A DNA stretch of 64,000 nucleotides from Bradyrhizobium sp. 4 (GTDB lineage Bacteria > Pseudomonadota > Alphaproteobacteria > Rhizobiales > Xanthobacteraceae): NCBI RefSeq assembly GCF_023100905.1, contig NZ_CP064686.1, positions 7,094,001 to 7,158,000 on the forward strand, given 5' to 3'. A program made the translations under genes and the position numbers. The notes beneath the pieces were generated by a model. It did no database searches. It was given only the letters and a program-made list of their open reading frames with translations, and was not told the origin of the DNA. How positions within the stretch are numbered: the first letter of the stretch is position 1; each line of letters opens with the position of its first letter. Shown piece by piece: positions 16,963 to 25,312 of the stretch.

Positions 16963-18180
16963 ATGGACCTCGCAGCCACTCACCAGACTGCTCGTTTCGA
17001 TGACGTTCCCTTGCTCGCGCGGCTCGCGCTGCGGCTTGCCTCGCGGCTCAAGCTCGGCACCGTGGATGTTCGCCTTCCCGACGGCAGAACGGTGGTGCTG
17101 CGGGGAACGCATCCGGGGCCGTCGGCGACCATCGAGCTCAACAGCTACGCCTTCGCGCGAAGCCTGGTCCTGGGCGGCGATATCGGCATGGCCGAGGCTT
17201 ACATTCGAGGCGATTGGAGCACACCGGATCTCTCCCAGCTGCTTTACGTGTTCTGTCTGAACGACGATCTGGTCGACAGCGCCTTCGCCGGCAATGCACT
17301 GGTCCGGCTTTGCCGGCGCGCGCTGCATCGGTTGCGCCGAAACACGCGACTGGGATCGCGGCTGAATATCCACGCCCATTATGATCTCGGCAACGCTTTC
17401 TTTGCGGCCTGGCTCGATCCGAGCATGACCTACTCGTCGGCATTGTTCTCGCCCGATGCGACCGACCTGCTCGCCGCTCAACGGCACAAATACGAACAGC
17501 TGGCGAAGGCGATCGAGCTGCGGCCCGGCCATACCCTGCTCGAGATCGGCTGCGGCTGGGGCGGCTTTGCCGAATATGCCGCCAAAACTTGCGGCGCCAA
17601 GGTCTTGGCGCTCACCATCAGCAAGGAGCAGCACGCATTCGCCAGCCGGCGAATCCACGAAGCCGGGCTCGGCGACAAGGTCGAAATCCGGTTGCAGGAT
17701 TACCGCGATCAGGACGGACAGTTCGACCGTATCGCCTCGATCGAGATGATCGAAGCCGTCGGTGAGCCGTTCTGGCCGACATACTTCAATCAACTGCATC
17801 AACGGCTCAAGCCGGGCGGTCTTGCCGGAATCCAGGCGATCACCGTCCGCGACGAGCTCTTTGACAGCTACCGGCGGCGCGTGGACTTCATCCAGAGATA
17901 CATTTTTCCGGGCGGGATGCTGCCTTCGCCGAATGTCCTGCGCTCGCTCGGCGAACGCGTGCAGATGCCTCTGATCCGCGAACGGGTCTTTGGACAGGAC
18001 TACGCCAAGACGCTCGCGGTCTGGCGAACGAGCTTCGGCCATGCTTGGACGGACCTGACCTCACTCGGGTTCGACGAGCCGTTCCGACGGCTGTGGGAAT
18101 ATTATTTGTGCTACTGCGAGGCAGGTTTCAGGGCCGAAAAGATCGACGTCCGTCAGCTGGTATTCGCGCGCCGAAGCTGA
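16963..18180 (+). CDS. cfa: Cyclopropane-fatty-acyl-phospholipid synthase family methyltransferase
   Basis: A 405-residue SAM-dependent enzyme that transfers a one-carbon unit to unsaturated acyl chains of membrane lipids. It shows the CFA N-terminal domain, the SAM-binding loop (LEIGCGWGGFAEYAA), and the conserved EMIEAVGEPFWPTYF and YIFPGGMLPS segments. ATG 16963 is ten bases after the DUF1365 stop; an in-frame ATG at 16918 would overlap that gene. The stop codon is followed two bases later by a 21-bp copy of the LuxR 3' end. Confidence 0.92.
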   Translation: MDLAATHQTARFDDVPLLARLALRLASRLKLGTVDVRLPDGRTVVLRGTHPGPSATIELNSYAFARSLVLGGDIGMAEAYIRGDWSTPDLSQLLYVFCLNDDLVDSAFAGNALVRLCRRALHRLRRNTRLGSRLNIHAHYDLGNAFFAAWLDPSMTYSSALFSPDATDLLAAQRHKYEQLAKAIELRPGHTLLEIGCGWGGFAEYAAKTCGAKVLALTISKEQHAFASRRIHEAGLGDKVEIRLQDYRDQDGQFDRIASIEMIEAVGEPFWPTYFNQLHQRLKPGGLAGIQAITVRDELFDSYRRRVDFIQRYIFPGGMLPSPNVLRSLGERVQMPLIRERVFGQDYAKTLAVWRTSFGHAWTDLTSLGFDEPFRRLWEYYLCYCEAGFRAEKIDVRQLVFARRS

Positions 18181-18182
18181 CG

Positions 18183-18203
18183 TCGCTGACGTTTCCGGTG
18201 TGA
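18183..18203 (+). repeat. 21-bp direct repeat, copy 2 (LuxR 3'-end remnant)
   Basis: Identical to the last 21 bases of the second LuxR gene, including its TGA. It also shares 20 consecutive bases (18182-18201) with the end of the first copy. It is not part of any gene here. Confidence 0.85.
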
Positions 18204-18211
18204 ACGAACCC

Positions 18212-18460
18212 TCAAGCCGCTTCCGACGTTGATCGCGCACGCTGCTCGAGCACGCCGATCGTCGAGACCAAATTGTCGCGTCGCGCGCGAAGATTAAGCG
18301 CAAGAAGCGGGTATGTCGGCTGAAGCGGGTCAAACACCCCTGCTCTCGCCTCTTCCTCGAGAATGTCGGTGTTGATGAGCCGAACGCGCCACCACAAATC
18401 GGCGACCAACGCATCGAGCCGGAGTTCGCCGGCAGCACCAGAACGGGACATGTCTTGCAT
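18212..18460 (-). CDS. Small hypothetical protein
   Basis: An 82-residue protein starting at ATG 18460 with GAGG seven bases upstream; a TTG four codons earlier is also possible. The sequence looks helical (ELRLDALVADLWWRVRLINT, then LLALNLRARRDNLVSTIGVL). No family recognised, no signal peptide or membrane span. Transcribed alone, convergent with the cfa operon. Confidence 0.55.
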   Translation of the reverse strand: MQDMSRSGAAGELRLDALVADLWWRVRLINTDILEEEARAGVFDPLQPTYPLLALNLRARRDNLVSTIGVLEQRARSTSEAA

Positions 18461-18628
18461 CACTTGCCTCAACCTGAAACGGCCTCTCTTCCGAGGCCAG
18501 ACTTTGGTCCTGGCTGAGCAAGCAGAGTGCCAGCAACGGGCGGGCGAGATCTGGCTCCGGAATGGATTGCTGCGCGAGCCGGCTGGTCAAGGCTTGGCGC
18601 TAGGGAAGTGTTGCCCGTGGAGAGCGAA

Positions 18629-18704
18629 TGGTGCCCAGGGGCGGAATCGAACCACCGACACTGCGATTTTCAGTCGCATGCTCTACCAACTGAGCTACCT
18701 GGGC
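18629..18704 (-). tRNA. tRNA-Phe (GAA)
   Basis: On the minus strand a full cloverleaf begins GCCCAGGTAGCTCAG, has an anticodon arm with loop containing GAA, a TTCGATTCC T-loop and an encoded CCA end. Acceptor arms GCCCAGG/CCTGGGC pair perfectly. Length 76. Confidence 0.97.
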
Positions 18705-18889
18705 GTGCTCCAAAGAGGGGCCAAAGCCCATCGAGCGGGCGGTTTATAGTGGGCTGAAGGCTGCCTGTCCACCCGGCTTCGCCAAGTGGCTTCGCCGGGC
18801 GCGGCCCGGCTGTGCACAAGGCGGGACGTGGCTCGGAGGCAACGCCGCGTGGCGGTGCATCGACAATTTAAATACTTGATAGAACATGG

Positions 18890-19072
18890 CTATTCTTCCC
18901 CATCTGCCTCGTCATCCCGGCCTGGAATGACATAGGAGCCTTTCAGCCAGCGGTTCAGATCGACGTCGCGGCAGCGCGAGGAGCAGAACGGGCGGGTGGC
19001 CTCGGACTGCGGCTTGCCGCAGATCGGGCAGGTTTTGAGGGAGCTTGCGGGCTTTTTCACCGAGTCGTCCAT
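18890..19072 (-). CDS. yacG: DNA gyrase inhibitor YacG, zinc-binding
   Basis: A 60-residue protein with the four-cysteine zinc site (CPICGKP and FCSSRCRDVDLNRWL) that defines YacG. The family binds gyrase B and blocks DNA binding. It lies downstream of maf on the same strand, the usual alphaproteobacterial order, followed by tRNA-Phe. Confidence 0.9.
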   Translation of the reverse strand: MDDSVKKPASSLKTCPICGKPQSEATRPFCSSRCRDVDLNRWLKGSYVIPGRDDEADGEE

Positions 19073-19225
19073 GAGGTGCTCAGCTTACACATGCGAGCCA
19101 GTTCAAGAGCCTGCCGCCAAAGGGGTTCCTCCGGCGACGGCGCAAGCATCCTGGCCAGGTCCCGCGGGGGAATTCTACTGTGCATGGGGTTGTTTTCGAG
19201 ATTTTTGCAGGAGCGGCTTGTCGGC

Positions 19226-19855
19226 TCAGATGGCGGTGGCGTTGAGCCAGCCGAAACGAATCGGGAAACCTTCGCCGCCAAGCAGCGTGGTGGTCTCGTA
19301 GAGCGGCAGGCCGACCACGTTGGTGTAGGACCCTACCATCTTGACCACGAATGAGCCGGCGATGCCCTGCACGGCGTAGCCGCCGGCTTTGCCGCGCCAT
19401 TCGCCGGAGCCGATATAGGCCTGGATGTCGTCTTCCGAGAGGCGCTTGAAGCGGACGCGGGTCTCGACCAGGCGCTGGCGGAAGGCCTCGCGCGGCGTCA
19501 CCAGAGTGATGGCGGTGTAGACGCGGTGGTTGCGGCCCGACAGCAGCCGCAGGCACTGCGCGGCCTCGTCGACGAGATTGGCCTTGGGCAGGATGCGGCG
19601 GCCGACCGCCACCACCGTGTCGGCGGAGAGGATGAAGGCGCCGCGCAGCTCGTCGTCGAGCTGAACCGATTTGAGCGCCGCATCCGCCTTGGCCCGCGCC
19701 AGCCGGTTGGCGCAGGCGCGCGGCAGCTCGCCCCGCTTCGGCGTCTCGTCGACGTCGGCGGGCCGGAGCGCGTCCGGCTCGATGCCGGCCTGGTTGAGCA
19801 GCGACAGGCGCCGCGGCGAACCGGAGGCGAGAACGAATTTGGGGCGGCCGAGCAT
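19226..19855 (-). CDS. maf: Maf family nucleotide pyrophosphatase
   Basis: A 209-residue protein with the Maf N-terminal motif (LASGSPRRLSLLNQAGI), the catalytic region (FILSADTVVAVGRRILPKA) and the conserved YIGSGEWRGKAGGYAVQG. It hydrolyses non-canonical or modified nucleoside triphosphates. ATG at 19855 gives the standard N-terminus; no strong ribosome-binding site is visible. The 150-base gap to yacG contains no gene. Confidence 0.92.
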   Translation of the reverse strand: MLGRPKFVLASGSPRRLSLLNQAGIEPDALRPADVDETPKRGELPRACANRLARAKADAALKSVQLDDELRGAFILSADTVVAVGRRILPKANLVDEAAQCLRLLSGRNHRVYTAITLVTPREAFRQRLVETRVRFKRLSEDDIQAYIGSGEWRGKAGGYAVQGIAGSFVVKMVGSYTNVVGLPLYETTTLLGGEGFPIRFGWLNATAI

Positions 19856-20011
19856 CAGGTGATTTGGGGAATGAAGCAGGGGGTGAATTGCGCGCGGAAC
19901 CTATCGGACGGGGGCTGATTTCACAACCCGGGAACCCGGACTTTACTGATTCGACGGGTACAGGATGCGTGTGCCCGCAGTCTGTGACGCGGGTGTTACG
20001 GGCGCCGAATG

Positions 20012-20479
20012 CTAGCCGTTCGCCGCGCCCACCTTCGAAAACCGCCGGCGAATGCGCATCAGGAGCTGGTCGCAGACGTCGCGATAGGCAGCCAACTTCT
20101 GGTCGCGGCTACCTTCCATGGTGGTGGGATCTTGCGTCGGCCAGTACTCGACGTCGGCGGCGAGCGTGCGGGTCAGCTCCAGCGCCTTGTGGTGCGCCTC
20201 CGGCGAGAGCGTGATGATCAGGTCGAAATTGAGCCCCTCCCAGTCCTCCAGCTCCTCGAAGGTCTGCGGCTTGTGGGTGGAGATGTCCTGGCCGAGCTCG
20301 GCCATCACGGACACCGCGAACGGATCGAGCTCGCCGCGCCTCGCGCCGGCCGACTTCACGTAGAGGCCCTGCGGAAACATGTGCCGCAGCAGGCTCTCCG
20401 CCATCGGCGAGCGCACGCTGTTCATGGCGCAGGCGAACAGCACCGATTGCGGATCGCGTGCGCGTGGCGGACCCGCCAT
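20012..20479 (-). CDS. Low-molecular-weight protein tyrosine phosphatase family protein
   Basis: A 155-residue protein with the P-loop CAMNSVRSP (CX5R) near the N-terminus and a general-acid region (WPTQDPTTMEGSRDQKLAAY). The family includes phosphatases and arsenate reductases; the fixed position after UPF0262 and hisD in rhizobia points to a conserved housekeeping role of unknown substrate. It follows the UPF0262 stop by five bases. Confidence 0.85.
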   Translation of the reverse strand: MAGPPRARDPQSVLFACAMNSVRSPMAESLLRHMFPQGLYVKSAGARRGELDPFAVSVMAELGQDISTHKPQTFEELEDWEGLNFDLIITLSPEAHHKALELTRTLAADVEYWPTQDPTTMEGSRDQKLAAYRDVCDQLLMRIRRRFSKVGAANG

Positions 20480-20484
20480 CGCGC

Positions 20485-20982
20485 TTAACCCTTCCAGTGC
20501 AGGACAGTAATGAGCGTGAACAGCCGGCGCGAGGTCTCGAAATCGACCCGCACCTTGCCCTTCAGCCGCTCCTGCAGCGTACGCGATCCCTCGTCATGAA
20601 TGCCGCGGCGGCCCATGTCGATGGCCTCGATCTTGTCCGGCGTCGCCGTGCGGATCGCCTGGTAGTAGCTGTCGCAGATCATGAAATAATCCTTCACGAT
20701 CCGCCGGAACGGCGTCAGCGACAACAGATGCGCAACCACGGGCGTGCCGTCCTCGCGGCGGATGTCGAACATCAGCCGGCTGCCGGTGATGCCGATATGC
20801 AGCGTGAACGGCCCCTTCCCGTCGGCGCCCTCCGGCGCGAACAGGTTCTGCTCGATCAAATCGTAGATTGCGATCGCGCGCTCATGCTCGATGTCGGGCC
20901 CGGAACGGCCGATCGAGTCCTCGTCGAGCGTGACGCCGACGATGCGATTGGTCGAGTCGTCCTGTTCGGGCGGCTGGGTCAT
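20485..20982 (-). CDS. UPF0262 family protein
   Basis: A 165-residue protein recognised as UPF0262 (RIVGVTLDEDSIGRSGPDIE, then IYDLIEQNLFAPEG and FRRIVKDYFMICDSYYQAIR). The function is unknown; it is restricted to alphaproteobacteria and sits directly after hisD. Its ATG overlaps the hisD stop by four bases. Confidence 0.88.
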   Translation of the reverse strand: MTQPPEQDDSTNRIVGVTLDEDSIGRSGPDIEHERAIAIYDLIEQNLFAPEGADGKGPFTLHIGITGSRLMFDIRREDGTPVVAHLLSLTPFRRIVKDYFMICDSYYQAIRTATPDKIEAIDMGRRGIHDEGSRTLQERLKGKVRVDFETSRRLFTLITVLHWKG

Positions 20983-22274
20983 GACAAATTGAGGCGCAAT
21001 CCAATCGAGCGCGAATGGGCATCTAGCCCCTCCGCCTTACCGAGAATCATCGCGGCCGGACCCAGCGCACGCAGCTGATCCGGGCCGCATTTCAGGATCG
21101 AGGTGCGCTTGAGGAAATCGTGCACCGAAAGACCCGACGAGAATCGTGCCGAGCGCGCCGTCGGCAGCACGTGATTGGAGCCGCCGACATAGTCGCCGAT
21201 CGCCTCCGGTGTATGCGGCCCGAGGAACACGGCGCCGGCGTTGCGGATCCTTGCGGCGAGCGCGTCGGGATCTTGCGTCATGATCTCGAGATGCTCGGCG
21301 GCAATCGCATCCGCGAGCGGAATGGCGTCGTTGAGGTTCTTCACCATGATGATGGCGCCGAAATCGGCCCACGAGGCGCTGGCAATCGCGGCGCGCGGCA
21401 GCGTCTTCAACTGCGCCTCGACGGCCTTTTCGACATCGGCGGCAAGGCGCGCCGAATCGGTGATCAGGATCGACTGCGCGCTGGTGTCGTGCTCGGCCTG
21501 GGCCAGCAGATCGGCGGCAATCCAGTCGGCATTGCCGGTGTCATCGGCGATGACAAGCACCTCGGAGGGACCGGCGATCATGTCGATGCCGACCTTGCCG
21601 AACACCAGCCGCTTTGCCGCGGCGACATAGGCGTTGCCGGGTCCGACGATCTTGACGACAGGCGCGATCGTCGCGGTGCCATGCGCGAGCGCGGCAATCG
21701 CCTGCGCGCCGCCGACGCGATAGATCTCGGTGACGCCGCCAAGCTTTGCTGCCGCCAGCACCAGCGGATTGAGCTTGCCGTCGGGCGAGGGCACCACCAT
21801 GACGAGACGCGCCACGCCCGCGACCTTTGCCGGCACCGCATTCATCAGCACCGAGGACGGATAGGCCGCGGTGCCGCCGGGCACGTAGAGGCCGGCGGAT
21901 TCGATCGCGGTGTAACGCCAGCCGAGCTCGACGCCGAGCTGATCGGTGAAGCGCTCGTCCTTCGGCAGTTGGCGGCTGTGATAGGTCTCGATGCGATCGC
22001 GCGCGAGCTTGAGCGCATCCAGCGTCGCTGCATCGCAGGCTTTCACCGCGGCCTCGATCTCGGCGGCGGTGACGCGCAGGCCGGATGCATCGAGCGTCAA
22101 CCGGTCGAACTTTGCCGTGGCCTCGAGCAGGGCGGCATCGCCCCGCTTCGCCACGTCGTCGACGATGGCACGCGCGGCCGCCTCGACGTCGGCCGAGGCC
22201 TCGCGCTTGGCGGCGAGGAAGGCCCCGAATCGCTGGTCAAAATCGGCGCTGCTGCGGTCGAGACGAACGGGCAT
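20979..22274 (-). CDS. hisD: Histidinol dehydrogenase
   Basis: Catalyses the last two steps of histidine biosynthesis, L-histidinol to L-histidine with NAD. The 431-residue protein shows YVPGGTAAYPSSVLMNAVPA, the IAGPSEVLVIADDTGNADWI signature, AEHDTSAQSILIT and the C-terminal SVHDFLKRTS with catalytic histidines. ATG 22274 matches the family start (MPVRLDRSSADF); the open frame upstream to 22430 is not family-like. Confidence 0.95.
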   Translation of the reverse strand: MPVRLDRSSADFDQRFGAFLAAKREASADVEAAARAIVDDVAKRGDAALLEATAKFDRLTLDASGLRVTAAEIEAAVKACDAATLDALKLARDRIETYHSRQLPKDERFTDQLGVELGWRYTAIESAGLYVPGGTAAYPSSVLMNAVPAKVAGVARLVMVVPSPDGKLNPLVLAAAKLGGVTEIYRVGGAQAIAALAHGTATIAPVVKIVGPGNAYVAAAKRLVFGKVGIDMIAGPSEVLVIADDTGNADWIAADLLAQAEHDTSAQSILITDSARLAADVEKAVEAQLKTLPRAAIASASWADFGAIIMVKNLNDAIPLADAIAAEHLEIMTQDPDALAARIRNAGAVFLGPHTPEAIGDYVGGSNHVLPTARSARFSSGLSVHDFLKRTSILKCGPDQLRALGPAAMILGKAEGLDAHSRSIGLRLNLS

Positions 22275-22426
22275 CTTGGCTTCTAACTGGTTTTTGGGGG
22301 CGCGGTTTGGCTCACCAGGCCCCTGCTCAATGGCGCGGCGGGGAAGCTGCGTCAACCCTTGGGCCGGGCCGTTCCCCTCCGGCGTCGTCCTGGCAAAAGC
22401 GGAATGCGTGGCCTTGGCATGCCACC

Positions 22427-22864
22427 TCACCCCTCCCCTTCAGCCTCCAACCCCGTCCCCAGCTGATCCGCCCCCAGATCCGTCAGCTCGCATTCAAGGC
22501 ATTCGACGTCGAGGCGGATGGCGCCGCCTTGGGCAAACAGCAGCAGCGCGCTCCCGCCGGGGGCATCCTGGCCGTGGAATTCGATGCCGACGAGGTCCAG
22601 GACAGTGTCCAGCGCGTCGAGGTCGATGTTGCGCGCCTTGCAGGCGAGCACGCGGTCGAAACGGAGGGCCGCCACCAGCCTGCGCGGCTCGGCCTCGCCG
22701 TCCAGCGTCTGCTCCCAGTCCAACCGGCTCATGCCGACGACCAGCCGCTTTTCGCTTTGGCGCCAGATGATGTCCGAGGGCTGCACGCGGGCGTCCTGGA
22801 CGTGGGCCGAGATCACGGAGAGGTCGTCGGCGTCGAGTGCGATCAGTTTGAGCTGGGGAGACAT
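22427..22864 (-). CDS. DUF2948 family protein
   Basis: A 145-residue protein of a family found next to hisD in rhizobia. Features are LKLIALDADDLSVISAHVQD at the start, RVQPSDIIWRQSEKRLVVGM and ALLLFAQGGAIRLDVECLEC near the end. Function unknown. ATG 22864 begins the conserved domain; a TTG at 22900 would add 12 residues. Confidence 0.85.
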   Translation of the reverse strand: MSPQLKLIALDADDLSVISAHVQDARVQPSDIIWRQSEKRLVVGMSRLDWEQTLDGEAEPRRLVAALRFDRVLACKARNIDLDALDTVLDLVGIEFHGQDAPGGSALLLFAQGGAIRLDVECLECELTDLGADQLGTGLEAEGEG

Positions 22865-22945
22865 CGACGGCGCTTTCTGCTTCGGGCGGACGGGGCTCAA
22901 CGCGGGCGGCCGGCGAAATTTCCCTAGAACTAACGGCCCACCGGA

Positions 22946-23605
22946 CTAGAGGCTATTGATATCCTCCATCTCCAGCACCTTTCGCGGATACCCCTCCCGC
23001 GCAACCCGGATCATGGCGCGGCCGATCTGCTCGGTCGAGGTGACGAGCCGCGGCGAGAGCCGGCGCAGCACCGACCACAGTGGCCAGGTTGCGGCATACA
23101 CGGCCTGCACCCACGCGGTCTTGGAGCGAGCACCGTGGAGCGGTTGGATCGCACCGGGCCGGAACATGTAGGCCGCCTTGAACGGAAGCTTGAGCAGATC
23201 GTTCTCGGTCTTGCCCTTGATCCGCGCCCACATCCGCGAACCCCGCTCGGTGGAATCGGTGCCGGCGCCCGTGACATAGACGAATGTCATCTGCGGATTG
23301 AGCCGGGCCAGCACGGTCGCCGCTGCGAGCGTGAGGTCATAGGTGAGTTGACGGTAGCGCTCCTCGCTCATGCCGATCGAGGAGACGCCGAGGCAGAAGA
23401 AGCATCCGTCGAAGCCGGTGAGCTGCGTTTCGATCGCCGAGTAGTCCATGAAATCGCCGTGCGTGATCTCGGTGAGCTTGGCGTTGCGCACGCCGCTCGG
23501 GCTGCGGCCGACCACGAGCACGCGGCCGATGCCGGCATCGACCAGGCATTCGCGCAAGACGCCCTGCCCGACCATGCCGGTCGCGCCGAAGATGATGATC
23601 TGCAT
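22946..23605 (-). CDS. NAD(P)-binding oxidoreductase (atypical SDR / HTATIP2-like)
   Basis: A 219-residue Rossmann protein with GATGMVGQGVLRECLVD at the start and the conserved FCLGVSSIGMSEERYRQLTY and FVYVTGAGTDSTERGS segments. The start ATG at 23605 is set by GGAGG five bases upstream; the frame continues to 24055 only as a shadow of the neighbouring gene. Likely co-transcribed with the upstream SDR, 26 bases away. Substrate unknown. Confidence 0.85.
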   Translation of the reverse strand: MQIIIFGATGMVGQGVLRECLVDAGIGRVLVVGRSPSGVRNAKLTEITHGDFMDYSAIETQLTGFDGCFFCLGVSSIGMSEERYRQLTYDLTLAAATVLARLNPQMTFVYVTGAGTDSTERGSRMWARIKGKTENDLLKLPFKAAYMFRPGAIQPLHGARSKTAWVQAVYAATWPLWSVLRRLSPRLVTSTEQIGRAMIRVAREGYPRKVLEMEDINSL

Positions 23606-23631
23606 CGGGACCTCCCCGACAGGCCCGCGGC

Positions 23632-24570
23632 TCATGCGGCGGCCGCGATCTCGTCGAAGGATACACCGGTCAAAGTCGCCGAGACATCCCACAGCATGGC
23701 TGCCGAGGCGAAATCCTTTGCCTTCGGCATGATCTTCGCCGGACGCGGTGGCCCTTTCAATTCGTAGAACCCGTTCGGACCGTAATAGCCGCCGGGCTCC
23801 GCTGCCGGCGAGGTCGCCGCCAACAAGGTGGGCAGCGCGCCTTCCGCGGCAGACTGGCTGATGAAGGGCTGCAGCCAGCGGCTCACGCGCGACTGGAACG
23901 TGTTCGCACCCGGCCCGTTCGAAATCAGATCGGTCCGCGCGTACCCGGGATGTGCGGCAAGGCTCGTCAGACCCCAGCCTGCGGCGAGGCTGCGGCGCTG
24001 CAACTCCAGCGAAAACATCAGCATCGCCAGCTTGGACTGGCAATAAGCCCGCCACGGACGATAGGAATGCCTAGCCTGCAGATCGTCGAAATTGATCGAA
24101 CCGGAGCGGTGCGCAAGGCTCGAGAGGTTGACCACCCGAGCCGCCTTCGCCCGGCGAAGCTGCGGCAACAGCTGCGCCGTCAGCGCGTAATGACCGAGAT
24201 AGTTGGTGCCGAGCTGCATCTCGAAACCATCCGCCGTCTGCTGCCGCTTCGGCAGCGCCATCACGCCGGCATTGTTGACAAGCAGGTCGAGCCGTTCATT
24301 GCCGGCCGCGAAGCGCCTGGCGAAATCGGCAACGGAGGTTAGACTGGCGAGGTCGAGATGCTCGTAGGCGATCAGCGCATTGGGAAAGCGCTCGCAAATG
24401 CCATCGATCGCGCGCAGGCCCTTTGCGTCGTTGCGCCCCGTGAGTATGACAATGGCACCGGCGCCCGCCAGCGCCATCGCCGTCTCGTCGCCGAGGCCGC
24501 CCGTCGCTCCGGTCACGACGGCAGTCTTGCCGCTGAGGGAGGGGATGTCTGCCGTGGTCCAGTCGGTCAT
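23632..24570 (-). CDS. Short-chain dehydrogenase/reductase
   Basis: A 312-residue SDR with cofactor motif TGATGGLG, NNAG (LLVNNAGVMALPKRQQ), and active-site Ser...YxxxK (NLSSLAHRSG; YCQSKLAMLMFSL). It resembles retinol-dehydrogenase/WWOX-like SDRs. In that group the catalytic Tyr is in AYCQSK. GGAG precedes ATG 24570. It is divergent from a TetR gene, and two overlapping palindromes lie between them, so it is probably the repressor's target. Confidence 0.88.
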   Translation of the reverse strand: MTDWTTADIPSLSGKTAVVTGATGGLGDETAMALAGAGAIVILTGRNDAKGLRAIDGICERFPNALIAYEHLDLASLTSVADFARRFAAGNERLDLLVNNAGVMALPKRQQTADGFEMQLGTNYLGHYALTAQLLPQLRRAKAARVVNLSSLAHRSGSINFDDLQARHSYRPWRAYCQSKLAMLMFSLELQRRSLAAGWGLTSLAAHPGYARTDLISNGPGANTFQSRVSRWLQPFISQSAAEGALPTLLAATSPAAEPGGYYGPNGFYELKGPPRPAKIMPKAKDFASAAMLWDVSATLTGVSFDEIAAAA

Positions 24571-24617
24571 GCCATAGCTCCGTCGGGCTGGGAAAAGGCC
24601 CGCGACGGGTCTAAATG

Positions 24618-24638
24618 TGCACTGGGTGCAACTTTGCA
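24618..24638. promoter_or_regulatory. Overlapping palindromes, candidate TetR operator
   Basis: Two perfect dyads overlap in the 82-base SDR/TetR divergent spacer: TGCAC-TGG-GTGCA (24618-24630) and TGCAA-CT-TTGCA (24627-24638). Dyads of this sort between a TetR gene and a divergent SDR are typical operators. Confidence 0.6.
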
Positions 24639-24652
24639 AGTGGTGAAATGAT

Positions 24653-25306
24653 TTGAAGCTTTCGAAGCTCGCCGGGAAATCGGTCAACAAGCGCACCAAG
24701 CCATTGCCGGTAGGAGCAAAATCCGCCGCTGGCACCGGCCTGCGCCAGCGCAAGCTGCAGGCGACCCGCGAGCGGTTGACCCGCGGGGCGATGGCACTCT
24801 TCCTGGAGCGCGGCTTCGAGGCCACGACCATTGACGATATCGCGGCCGCGGCGGACGTGTCGCGACGCAGCTTCTTCCATTATTTCGCCTCGAAGGAGGA
24901 CGTCGTCGCGGCCTGGCAGGAAGGCGCTGCCGCCGCGCTGGTCGCGGAGGTCGTGGCGCGGCCGGCGGGCGAAACCATGCTGACCGCGGCGGAGAACGCG
25001 ATCGCGGCGGCGCTCAAGCGGATCGATCCGGCGGAGGCCGCGGCAATGTCGCGGCTCAAGCGCGACAATCCCGCGCTTCGGGCGCGCGACCAACTCAAAT
25101 ACGAGAAGCTCGAGCGGGCGCTGGCCGAAGGGCTCGCCCACCGCGCCAGAACCAAATCGGACCAGTTGAAGGCACGCCTCGTCGCCATGATCGCCACCGG
25201 CGCGATGCGCGTCGGCGGCGAGAGCTGGATCGGCGGAGGAGCGCGGGAGAAGCCGGAAGCTTTCGTCAAGCGCACCTTCGACGCGATCAGGGCGATATTG
25301 GAATGA
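24653..25306 (+). CDS. TetR/AcrR family transcriptional repressor
   Basis: A 217-residue regulator. The N-terminal HTH is clear (GAMALFLERGFEATTIDDIA, ADVSRRSFFHYFASKEDVV); the C-terminal ligand domain is not assigned. It begins with TTG at 24653, preceded by an unremarkable leader; later starts within the first 20 codons are possible because the conserved part begins around residue 30. It likely represses itself and the divergent SDR pair. Confidence 0.85.
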   Translation: MKLSKLAGKSVNKRTKPLPVGAKSAAGTGLRQRKLQATRERLTRGAMALFLERGFEATTIDDIAAAADVSRRSFFHYFASKEDVVAAWQEGAAAALVAEVVARPAGETMLTAAENAIAAALKRIDPAEAAAMSRLKRDNPALRARDQLKYEKLERALAEGLAHRARTKSDQLKARLVAMIATGAMRVGGESWIGGGAREKPEAFVKRTFDAIRAILE

Positions 25307-25312
25307 GGCCGC

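Noticed and set aside
10316..18182. Mobile island with its own integrase
   Set aside because: The flanking 21-bp repeat suggests an event, but no integrase, transposase or phage gene lies inside, so it is not annotated as a mobile element.
19856..20011. infA between maf and the phosphatase gene
   Set aside because: The usual rhizobial neighbour infA needs about 220 bases; the gap is 156 bases and has no such frame.
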